NCBI GenBank assembly: GCA_015229095.1
Contig: JADGCE010000021.1
Location: 1-12,894 of the forward strand
Direction of reading: 5' to 3'
Origin: Magnetococcales bacterium
GTDB lineage: Bacteria; Pseudomonadota; Magnetococcia; Magnetococcales; Magnetaquicoccaceae
DNA: 12,894 nt
The position numbers and the translations under genes were made by a program. Of the stretch, positions 5,682 through 12,894 are shown one piece after another; positions within the stretch are counted from its first letter, which is position 1, and each line of letters begins with the position of its first letter. The notes below the pieces were generated by a model, which was given only the letters and a program-made list of their open reading frames with translations, was not told the DNA's origin and did no database searches.

Positions 5682-8600
5682 ATGATCCATAACAGCCTGC
5701 CAAACAAACAGGGATTGTATGATCCCTTTCTGGAGCATGATGCCTGTGGTATCGGCTTTGTTGCTAACATTAATGGAAAAAAATCACATAACATCATTAG
5801 TGTGGCGTTGGAGCTGCTGGTCAATCTGACCCACAGGGGCGCGACGGGAGCAGACCCGTTGACCGGCGACGGAGCCGGTTTGCTGATGCAACTGCCCGAC
5901 GCTTTCCTGCGTGCCGAGTGCGAACCCCTCAAAATTCGCCTGCCAGCGGAGGGGCAATATGGGGTCGGCATGGTGTTTCTCCCCAAAAATCCCCACCTCC
6001 AGGAGTCGTATCGGCGGCATGTGGAACAGATTATCGTCGATGAGGGGCAGCAAATGTTGGGTTGGCGGCCCGTCCCCATCAGCCCGGATGCCCGCATCGG
6101 CTATACGGCAAAGGCCTCGGAGCCCGCCGTGTTCCAGGTGTTCATTGGTCAGGGTATTGTTCCAGAGGAGCGGGATGAGCTCTGGATGGAGCGCAAGCTC
6201 TATCTGATCCGCCGCCGCATCGAAAATGCCGTGCTGGGTTACAGCAAGGAGGAGGTCAAATCCTTCTATATCGCCAGCATGTCCACCCGCACCCTGCTTT
6301 ACAAGGGCATGTTTCTGGCGGATCAGGTGGCGGCCTATTATCCCGATTTGAGCAATCCCCTGATGGTTTCCGCTTTTGCCATGGTGCATCAGCGCTATTC
6401 CACCAACACCTTTCCCACCTGGGAACTGGCCCATCCGTTCCGCATGATCTGCCACAACGGGGAGATCAATACCCTGCGGGGCAATATCAACTGGATGCAT
6501 GCCCGGGAGGCGGCACTCTCTTCCCCGCTGTTCGGAGAGAGCATCAAAAAGCTGTTTCCCATCGTTCAGGAGGGTATCTCCGATTCGGCCTCCTTTGACC
6601 GTGCCCTGGAATTTTTGGTGCTGTCGGGACGCTCGCTACCCCACGCCATGATGATGATGATTCCGGAAGCCTGGGAAAATCACCAACAAATGGATCCGGA
6701 TCGGCGGGCCTTTTACCAGTATCATGGCTCCATCATGGAACCCTGGGATGGACCGGCGGCCGTGGCCTTTACCGATGGCCGCTACATCGGTGCCACCCTG
6801 GACCGCAACGGTTTGCGCCCGGCCCGTTATCTGCTGACCAAGAGCGGTTTGTGCATCCTGGCCTCGGAGGCAGGCACCATTCCCGTGCCACCGGAGGATG
6901 AGTTGCGACACGGTCGTCTGCAACCAGGCCGCATGTTTGTGATTGATCTCAAACAGGGTCGGATTATCGATGACCAGGAGATCAAGGCGGAAATTGTCGC
7001 CCGGCAACCCTATCGGCAATGGGTGCAGGATAATTTGCTGCCCATCAGCGAACTGCCGGAGGGGGGCGCAGAGGCGGAGGAGTCGGAACCCCTGCTGACC
7101 CGTTCCCACCTCTTTGGCTACACGGAGGAGGATCTGGATCTGATCCTGGCCCCCATGGTCCAAACCGGAGAGGAGCCCGTGGGCTCCATGGGCAACGATG
7201 CCGCCCTGGCGGTCTTGTCGGACCGACCGGTCCTGCTGTTCAACTATTTCAAGCAGCTCTTCGCCCAGGTCACCAATCCCCCCATCGATCCCATCCGGGA
7301 AGAGCTGGTCATGAGCCTCTTTACCCAGTTGGGGCCGAACGGCAATCTGCTGGCCGAAGAGCCCAGCCATGTACGTCGCATCTGGTTGCCTCAGCCCATC
7401 CTGACCAATTCGGAGCTGGAAAAAATTCGCGCCATCGACACCGACCCGCTGCGGGCCAAAACCCTTTCCATCCTCTATCCCGCCGATGCCGGGCCGGAGG
7501 GGCTGAAACAGGCCATGGTGCGGTTGTGCGATGCCGTATCGGTCAGCCTGGCCGAGGGGTATGGGTTGCTCATCCTCAGCGACCGTGGGGCCTCGGCAAC
7601 CCGCATTCCCATCCCTGTCCTGCTGGCGACCTCCGGCGTCCATCACCACATGATCCGCTCCGGTTCCCGCAATCGGGCGGGCATCGTCGTGGAGACCGGA
7701 GAGGCGCGGGAGGTCAACCATTTTGCCCTGCTGGTGGGCTACGGGGCCAATGCCGTCAACCCCTACATGGCCTTTGAGTTGTTGACCGATCTGGTCCGGC
7801 GGCGACTCCTGGAACCCCATACCCCGGAACAGGCCCGTTATCGCTATATCAAGGCCATCAACAAGGGGATGTTGAAGGTGTTTTCCAAAATGGGTATTTC
7901 CACCCTGCGCAGCTATTGCGGCGCACAGATTTTTGAAGCCGTGGGGCTGGATCACCAGGTCGTGGAGCGTTATTTTACCGGCACGGTCTCCCGGATCGAG
8001 GGGATCAACCTGGAAACCATCGCCCAGGAGGGGTTGCGCCGTTATCATCGGGCCTATGGCGGTTCACTCGCCGCCCAGGATGGCCTCGACGTGGGGGGAG
8101 AGTACAAGTTTCGCCGCGAAGGCGAGCGGCATATGTGGACACCACAAACCATCTCCCTGTTGCAACGGGCGACCAGAGAAAACAATTATTCGTTATTCAA
8201 AGAGTTTTCTGCAGCCATCAACGAACAGTCCCGGGCCATGTGCACCCTGCGGGGGCTGTTCCGCCTGAAACCGGCCCCCACCCCCATTCCCCTGGATGAG
8301 GTGGAACCGGCCGCCGAGTTGGTCAAACGGTTTGTCACCGGGGCCATGTCCTTCGGCTCCATCTCCAAAGAGGCCCATGAAACCTTGGCCATCGCCATGA
8401 ACCGGCTGGGGGGGCGTTCCAATACCGGAGAGGGGGGTGAGGATCCGGAACGCTTCAAACCCCGTCCCAACGGCGATTTTGCCCGCAGTGCCATCAAACA
8501 GGTGGCCTCGGGGCGTTTTGGGGTCAGCAGCCACTATCTGGTCAATGCCACGGAGATGCAGATCAAGATTGCCCAGGGTGCCAAACCGGGGGAGGGGGGG

Positions 8601-10217
8601 CAGTTGCCGGGGCACAAGGTCAACGATGTGATTGCCAAAACCCGCAATACCACGCCGGGTGTCACCTTGATCAGCCCGCCGCCCCATCACGACATCTACT
8701 CCATCGAGGATTTGGCCCAGCTCATTTTTGACCTGAAAAATGTCAATCCTGCCGCCCGTATTTCGGTCAAACTGGTGGCCGAAGTGGGGGTGGGGACGGT
8801 GGCGGCCGGGGTGGCCAAAGGTCATGCGGATATGATCCTGATCTCCGGGGGGGATGGTGGCACCGGGGCCAGCCCCCTCAGTTCCATCAAACATGCAGGC
8901 GTCCCCTGGGAGCTGGGGTTGGCCGAAACCCAGCAAACCCTGGTGCTCAACGATCTGCGGGGACGGGTGCGCTTGCAGACCGATGGTCAGTTGCGTACCG
9001 GGCGGGATGTGGTGATCGCCGCCCTGTTGGGGGCAGAGGAGTTCGGCTTTGCCACCGCGCCCCTGGTGGTGGAGGGGTGCGTCATGATGCGCAAATGCCA
9101 TCTGGGCACCTGCCCGACCGGTGTGGCCACCCAGGATCTGGCCCTGCGCAAAAAGTTTACCGGTGACCCCCAGCATGTGATCAACTTTTTCTATTTTGTC
9201 GCCAATGAAGTGCGGGAAATCATGGCGGAGATGGGTTTCCGCCGCCTGGATGAGATGGTCGGTCGGGTGGAGCTGATCCGCACGGCGCCCGCCATTGCCC
9301 ATTGGAAGGCAAGGGGGCTCGATTTTTCGACCATTCTGCACAAACCGGATGTACCGAGCAACATTGCCACCCGCTGCGTGCAGCCCCAGGATCATGGCAT
9401 CGACCATGTGCTGGATCTCAAGCTGCTGGATCTGGCGGAGCGGGCTTTCAAGAACAAAAAACCCATCGAAATCCGTCTGCCGATCCAAAACACCGACCGC
9501 ACCGTGGGGGCCATGTTGGGGGGAGCGATTTCCAAACGGTTTGGCGCGGAGGGTCTGCCTGCCGAGACCATCGCCTGCCATTTTGAAGGGGTGGCGGGCC
9601 AAAGTTTTGGGGCTTTCAACGTCCATGGCGTCTCCCTCTATCTGCAGGGGGCTGCCAACGATTATGTGGGCAAAGGGATGTCGGGGGGGCGCATCGTCGT
9701 CCGTCCCCATCCCCGTTCGGCCCTGGTGGCCGAAGAAAATATCATCGTCGGCAATACCCTGCTGTATGGGGCAACCGGCGGGGAAGCCTATTTTCGAGGT
9801 ATCGCCGGCGAGCGGTTTGCAGTGCGCAACTCCGGGGCCCAGGCGGTGGTGGAAGGGGTTGGAGACCATGGCTGTGAATATATGACCGGCGGCGTGGTGG
9901 TGGTGCTGGGGCGGACCGGACGCAACTTTGCAGCGGGCATGAGTGGCGGGATCGCCTATGTCTATGACCACCAGAAGCAGTTTGCTGACCTTTACAATCC
10001 CGCCATGGTCAGTTTGCAGGCATTGGATGAGGAGGACGCCGGACAGCTGCGCGCCCTCCTGGAAAAGCATAAAAAATATACTGACAGTGCTGTCGCCAGC
10101 CATGTTTTGAGCCAATGGGAGAGAGAATTTCCCTTGTTTGTCAAGGTGATACCTCTGGAATATCAACGGGTGTTGGCAGCGATGAAAGCGGTTCAGGAGC
10201 GCGCGGGTCATGGGTAA
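5682..10217 (+). CDS. gltB: Glutamate synthase (NADPH) large subunit GltB
   Basis: The 1,511-residue alpha subunit transfers the amide nitrogen of glutamine to 2-oxoglutarate in the cytoplasm. A 21-residue propeptide precedes Cys22 (HDACGIGF), the expected N-terminal nucleophile of the class II glutaminase domain (22 to about 430), which also shows CHNGEINT (257-264). A central domain follows (about 470-770). The FMN/synthase domain (about 825-1200) carries NTGEGGEDPERF (near 915-926) and ISGGDGGTGASPL (near 1054-1066). The 3Fe-4S ligands are Cys1133, Cys1139 and Cys1144 (C-x5-C-x4-C). A GxGxG beta-helix domain ends the protein (about 1290-1480). The length matches the family. The frame opens at TTG 5661, but ATG 5682 gives a propeptide of normal form; its ribosome site is weak (CGGGA). 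It overlaps gltD by 8 bases. Confidence 0.98.
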   Translation: MIHNSLPNKQGLYDPFLEHDACGIGFVANINGKKSHNIISVALELLVNLTHRGATGADPLTGDGAGLLMQLPDAFLRAECEPLKIRLPAEGQYGVGMVFLPKNPHLQESYRRHVEQIIVDEGQQMLGWRPVPISPDARIGYTAKASEPAVFQVFIGQGIVPEERDELWMERKLYLIRRRIENAVLGYSKEEVKSFYIASMSTRTLLYKGMFLADQVAAYYPDLSNPLMVSAFAMVHQRYSTNTFPTWELAHPFRMICHNGEINTLRGNINWMHAREAALSSPLFGESIKKLFPIVQEGISDSASFDRALEFLVLSGRSLPHAMMMMIPEAWENHQQMDPDRRAFYQYHGSIMEPWDGPAAVAFTDGRYIGATLDRNGLRPARYLLTKSGLCILASEAGTIPVPPEDELRHGRLQPGRMFVIDLKQGRIIDDQEIKAEIVARQPYRQWVQDNLLPISELPEGGAEAEESEPLLTRSHLFGYTEEDLDLILAPMVQTGEEPVGSMGNDAALAVLSDRPVLLFNYFKQLFAQVTNPPIDPIREELVMSLFTQLGPNGNLLAEEPSHVRRIWLPQPILTNSELEKIRAIDTDPLRAKTLSILYPADAGPEGLKQAMVRLCDAVSVSLAEGYGLLILSDRGASATRIPIPVLLATSGVHHHMIRSGSRNRAGIVVETGEAREVNHFALLVGYGANAVNPYMAFELLTDLVRRRLLEPHTPEQARYRYIKAINKGMLKVFSKMGISTLRSYCGAQIFEAVGLDHQVVERYFTGTVSRIEGINLETIAQEGLRRYHRAYGGSLAAQDGLDVGGEYKFRREGERHMWTPQTISLLQRATRENNYSLFKEFSAAINEQSRAMCTLRGLFRLKPAPTPIPLDEVEPAAELVKRFVTGAMSFGSISKEAHETLAIAMNRLGGRSNTGEGGEDPERFKPRPNGDFARSAIKQVASGRFGVSSHYLVNATEMQIKIAQGAKPGEGGQLPGHKVNDVIAKTRNTTPGVTLISPPPHHDIYSIEDLAQLIFDLKNVNPAARISVKLVAEVGVGTVAAGVAKGHADMILISGGDGGTGASPLSSIKHAGVPWELGLAETQQTLVLNDLRGRVRLQTDGQLRTGRDVVIAALLGAEEFGFATAPLVVEGCVMMRKCHLGTCPTGVATQDLALRKKFTGDPQHVINFFYFVANEVREIMAEMGFRRLDEMVGRVELIRTAPAIAHWKARGLDFSTILHKPDVPSNIATRCVQPQDHGIDHVLDLKLLDLAERAFKNKKPIEIRLPIQNTDRTVGAMLGGAISKRFGAEGLPAETIACHFEGVAGQSFGAFNVHGVSLYLQGAANDYVGKGMSGGRIVVRPHPRSALVAEENIIVGNTLLYGATGGEAYFRGIAGERFAVRNSGAQAVVEGVGDHGCEYMTGGVVVVLGRTGRNFAAGMSGGIAYVYDHQKQFADLYNPAMVSLQALDEEDAGQLRALLEKHKKYTDSAVASHVLSQWEREFPLFVKVIPLEYQRVLAAMKAVQERAGHG

Positions 10218-11652
10218 AGTTACGGGATTCATGGAAGTTGAGCGGGCAACGCCGTCGTTGCGGCCCGTCGCCGAACGCATTGGCGATTGGGATGCCATCT
10301 ATCAGCCGTTTGCACGGGAACGCCTGCAAGAGCAGGCTTCCCGTTGCATGGACTGCGGGGTGCCTTTTTGCCATAACGGGTGCTCCCTGGGCAATCTGGT
10401 GCCCATGTGGAACGATTGGGTCTATCGGGGAGAGTGGGCCAAGGCCGTGGAAGCCCTGCACCGGACCAATAATTTTCCCGAATTTACCGGTCACGTCTGT
10501 CCGGCCCTGTGCGAGGCCTCCTGCGTGGTGGGTATCCATCAGGAGCCGGTGACCATTCGCGAGGTGGAGCGGACCATCGCCGAGGAGGGGTTTGCCCGTG
10601 GTTTGATCGTTCCCCGCCCCCCCCAGGTCAGGAGCGGCAAGCGGGTGGCGGTGATCGGCTCTGGACCGGCCGGTCTGGCGGCTGCCCAGCAATTGACCCG
10701 GGCAGGCCATACGGTCACCTTGTACGAAAAGGCTGCCCAGGCGGGGGGATTGTTGCGGTATGGAATTCCCGCTTTCAAGTTGGAAAAACGTTTGATCGAC
10801 CGTCGATTGCAACAAATGCTGGCAGAGGGGTTGATTTTGCGCACGGGTGTGCATGTGGGGGTGGATCTGCCCGTTGCGCAACTGCGTCAGGAACAGGATG
10901 CCATCCTGTTGACCGGGGGGGCCGAACAGCCTCGGGATCTCCCCATTCCGGGACGGTCGTTGGCGGGTATTCATTTTGCCATGGCCTTTCTGGGCCAACA
11001 AAATCGGCGTTTGGCGGGGGAGGATATCTCCCAGGAGACCCCCATTCTTGCCGATGGCAAGCATGTGGTGGTGGTGGGTGGCGGCGATACCGGGGCGGAT
11101 TGTGTGGGCACCTCGGTGCGCCAGGGGGCCAAAAGTGTCACCCAGATTGAACTGTTGCCCAAACCCCCCAAGGAGCGGGCCCCGGAGACCCCATGGCCCC
11201 TCTGGCCCAACCAGCTGCGCACCTCCACCTCCCACCAGGAGGGGTGTCAGCGGGAGTGGAGCATTCTCACCAAACGGTTTGAGGAGGAGGATGGGCGGGT
11301 CAAACGACTGCATTGTGTGCGGTTGCTCTGGCAGGAAAACGAGAGCGGTGGTCCCCCCAAAATGACGGAGATTGCCGGCAGCGACTTCAGCCTGGAGGCC
11401 GATCTGGTTTTGTTGGCCATGGGCTTTGTCGCACCGGTCAAAAGTGGTTTGCTGGAGGCGTTGGCGGTGGATCTGGACCAGCGGGGCAATGTGAAGGTCG
11501 ATGCCAACCATATGACCAGCGTGGAGGGGATTTTTGCCGCAGGTGACATGGCAACCGGGCAATCCCTGGTGTTGAAAGCCATTCAAGGAGGCCGGCAGTC
11601 TGCCCAACGGGTGGATGCCTGGCTGCGCGGAGGCGTGAGCCTGTTGCCCTGA
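10210..11652 (+). CDS. gltD: Glutamate synthase (NADPH) small subunit GltD
   Basis: The 480-residue beta subunit passes electrons from NADPH through FAD and iron-sulfur clusters to GltB. Cysteine ligands for the 4Fe-4S clusters lie at the N-terminus: C46-x2-C49-x4-C54-x3-C58, then C97-x3-C101-x3-C105. The FAD Rossmann motif is VAVIGSGPAGLAAA (147-160), and the NADPH motif is VVVVGGGDTGADC (286-298). The C-terminus carries FAAGDMATGQS, the family's second FAD contact. Length and all motifs are normal. The ATG at 10210 overlaps the gltB stop by 8 bases, and AGGAG (10195-10199) sits about 10 bases upstream, so the two subunits are probably translationally coupled, as expected for an equal-ratio complex. 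An orphan GltD-like oxidoreductase is unlikely given the GltB partner. Confidence 0.98.
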   Translation: MGKVTGFMEVERATPSLRPVAERIGDWDAIYQPFARERLQEQASRCMDCGVPFCHNGCSLGNLVPMWNDWVYRGEWAKAVEALHRTNNFPEFTGHVCPALCEASCVVGIHQEPVTIREVERTIAEEGFARGLIVPRPPQVRSGKRVAVIGSGPAGLAAAQQLTRAGHTVTLYEKAAQAGGLLRYGIPAFKLEKRLIDRRLQQMLAEGLILRTGVHVGVDLPVAQLRQEQDAILLTGGAEQPRDLPIPGRSLAGIHFAMAFLGQQNRRLAGEDISQETPILADGKHVVVVGGGDTGADCVGTSVRQGAKSVTQIELLPKPPKERAPETPWPLWPNQLRTSTSHQEGCQREWSILTKRFEEEDGRVKRLHCVRLLWQENESGGPPKMTEIAGSDFSLEADLVLLAMGFVAPVKSGLLEALAVDLDQRGNVKVDANHMTSVEGIFAAGDMATGQSLVLKAIQGGRQSAQRVDAWLRGGVSLLP

Positions 11653-11681
11653 AAGAAGCCGCTTGGCCCGACGGGATCCCG

Positions 11682-12894
11682 ATGGCTGATGCCACAAAAA
11701 TTATCTTTCTGAACCGCTATTTTGCACCCGACCATGCGGCCACCAGCCAGCTGCTCTCCGATCTGGCCTTCGATTTGGCCGAGCGGGGGGAGAGGGTGCA
11801 TGTCATCAGCAGCCGCCTGCGTTATGACGACCCGCAGGCGCGCCTGCCTCCCAGGGAGCAACTGCAGGGCGTGCAGGTGCACCGGGTCTGGAGTTCCCGC
11901 TTTGGCCGCCATTTTCTGCCGGGTCGGGCCATCGACTATCTGACTTTCCACTGGAGTGCGGCTGTACAACTGTTCCGTCTGGCTCGACGGGGGGATCGGG
12001 TGGTGGTCAAGACCGATCCCCCCTTGTTGTCTGTCAGCCTGGCACCGGTGATCCGCCTGCGGGGTGCCCGGTTGCTTACCTGGAACCAGGATCTGTTTCC
12101 TGAGGTCGCCGCTGCCCTGGGGGTGCGGGGTCTGGGCAGATGGGGGGTGCCTCTCCTGCAAGGCTTGCGCAACCGCTCCCTGCGGCAGGCCACCCATAAC
12201 GTGGTGCTGGGCGACAGAATGGCGGATCGTTTGCGGCAGGCGGGCATTGCCCAGGAGCGACTGCATATCATCCATAACTGGTCGGATGGGCAAGCCATTA
12301 CCCCCATGGCCGCCGAGGCGAACCCGTTGCGCCAGGCCTGGGGGCTGGAGGGCCGTTTTGTGGTCGGCTATTCCGGCAATCTGGGCCGCGCCCATGAGTT
12401 GGAAACCTTGCTGGATGCCGCCACCCTGCTGAAAGAGCGTCGGGATATCTGCTTTTTGTTCATCGGCGGCGGGGCCGGCCAGGCGCGCCTAGCGGATCAG
12501 ATCAAAGCCCGGCAACTGACCCAGGTATACTGCAAGCCATACCAGCCGCAGGCACAACTCACCTACAGCCTCACCCTTCCGGATCTGCATTGGATCTCTT
12601 TGCTGCCCGCCCTGGAGGGATTGATCGTTCCCAGCAAATTTTATGGCATTGCCGCCGCTGGTCGGGCCACCCTCTACATCGGGGATGCCCAGGGGGAGAT
12701 TCCGATGCTGTTGCGCAGCGGCGGCTGCGGCGTCACCTTGGCCATCGGTGACAGCCAGGGGGTGGCCCGGCAGATTGCCGCCTGGGCGGAGGATCGCCGG
12801 GCGTGCCAGCAGATGGGCCAGGCTGCTCGCCAGCTGTTCCTGCGGCGTTTTGATCGGCCCATCGCGTTGGCGGCCTGGCGGGCGTTGTTGATGG
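11682..12894 (+). CDS. GT4-type glycosyltransferase, WcaI/WbuB-like (3' end cut by window edge)
   Basis: From the ATG at 11682 the frame stays open to the window edge, giving 404 residues; the family is usually about 400-420, so only the extreme C-terminus is missing. These enzymes transfer a sugar from a nucleotide donor during exopolysaccharide or O-antigen synthesis at the inner face of the cytoplasmic membrane. The N-terminal half opens with KIIFLNRYFAPDHAATSQLL (6-25), the acceptor-side GT-B domain. The C-terminal half shows GYSGNLGRAHELETL (about 228-242) and GLIVPSKFYGI (about 312-322), which resemble colanic-acid transferase WcaI and WbuB. No signal peptide or membrane segment is seen. 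The start has only a weak GGGA site, and the gap from gltD is 29 bp, so it may ride on gltBD transcription. Donor and acceptor cannot be assigned. Confidence 0.85.
   Translation, partial: MADATKIIFLNRYFAPDHAATSQLLSDLAFDLAERGERVHVISSRLRYDDPQARLPPREQLQGVQVHRVWSSRFGRHFLPGRAIDYLTFHWSAAVQLFRLARRGDRVVVKTDPPLLSVSLAPVIRLRGARLLTWNQDLFPEVAAALGVRGLGRWGVPLLQGLRNRSLRQATHNVVLGDRMADRLRQAGIAQERLHIIHNWSDGQAITPMAAEANPLRQAWGLEGRFVVGYSGNLGRAHELETLLDAATLLKERRDICFLFIGGGAGQARLADQIKARQLTQVYCKPYQPQAQLTYSLTLPDLHWISLLPALEGLIVPSKFYGIAAAGRATLYIGDAQGEIPMLLRSGGCGVTLAIGDSQGVARQIAAWAEDRRACQQMGQAARQLFLRRFDRPIALAAWRALLM

Noticed and set aside
4430..6097. Open frame of about 555 codons on the minus strand crossing the MEMO-AMMECR1 gene, the gltB promoter and gltB
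   Set aside because: It crosses two well-supported genes and a promoter, and its translation has no recognisable domain; it is a composition artefact.
6636..8048. 470-codon minus-strand open frame opposite gltB
   Set aside because: Low-complexity Gly/Gln/His-rich translation, mirror of real gltB codons, no ribosome site or context.
8193..10298. Open frame of about 700 codons on the minus strand antisense to gltB
   Set aside because: It lies entirely opposite gltB and gltD codons, shows no family-like sequence, and is rich in Gly, His, Gln and Pro as expected from reading GC-rich codons backwards.
10141..11697. 518-codon minus-strand open frame opposite gltD
   Set aside because: Fully antisense to an intact GltD with all its cofactor motifs; no family-like sequence.
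1..12894. CRISPR array, tRNA, rRNA, insertion sequence or prophage genes
   Set aside because: No regularly spaced repeats, tRNA-like cloverleaf, rRNA signature, transposase motif or terminal inverted repeats with target duplication were seen on either strand.

Overview
This 12.9 kb window is GC-rich, densely packed DNA from a bacterium, most likely a Gram-negative member of the Pseudomonadota. The evidence is the large alphaproteobacterial-type GltB (about 1,511 residues), MnmA with a CC(T/S)-E-D loop, and consensus-like sigma-70 promoter elements. A GC-rich hairpin repeat between genes brings to mind Magnetococcales-type genomes, but that placement is a guess. I see no CRISPR array, transposase, phage gene, rRNA or tRNA. 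Nearly all the DNA is accounted for by eight genes.

Left arm, minus strand (1-3700). A cold-shock protein gene (3488-3700) is followed by a tightly packed three-gene unit reading leftwards: an N-acetylglutamate-synthase-like protein, glycine oxidase thiO, and tRNA 2-thiouridylase mnmA, which runs off the left edge. The last three genes overlap by 4 bases at each junction (GTGA, then ATGA), so they are probably co-transcribed and translationally coupled. They link amino-acid acetylation, thiazole/thiamine precursor supply and tRNA thiolation.

Centre (3701-4192). This divergent intergenic region is about 490 bp. It carries the cold-shock promoter, a structured cold-shock leader, a separate 8-bp inverted repeat, and a cluster of GC-rich hairpins with a 12-bp inverted repeat. 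That cluster looks like a dispersed intergenic repeat and lies just upstream of the next gene.

Right arm, plus strand (4193-12894). First comes a fused MEMO1-AMMECR1 protein (AmmeMemoRadiSam components B and A). It is followed by glutamate synthase large and small subunits, gltB and gltD, overlapping by 8 bases and preceded by a strong-looking sigma-70 promoter. Last is a WcaI/WbuB-like GT4 glycosyltransferase, 29 bp after gltD and cut by the right edge.

How the genes relate: GltBD makes glutamate from glutamine and 2-oxoglutarate. The NAGS-like protein on the other strand belongs to a family that acetylates glutamate as the first step of arginine synthesis, so two glutamate-linked functions flank the central region. 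The most unusual items are the MEMO-AMMECR1 fusion without its radical SAM partner in view, the NAGS-like protein with a degenerate kinase-like domain, the hairpin repeat cluster, and the structured cold-shock leader. I found no clear evidence of a wholly new system.
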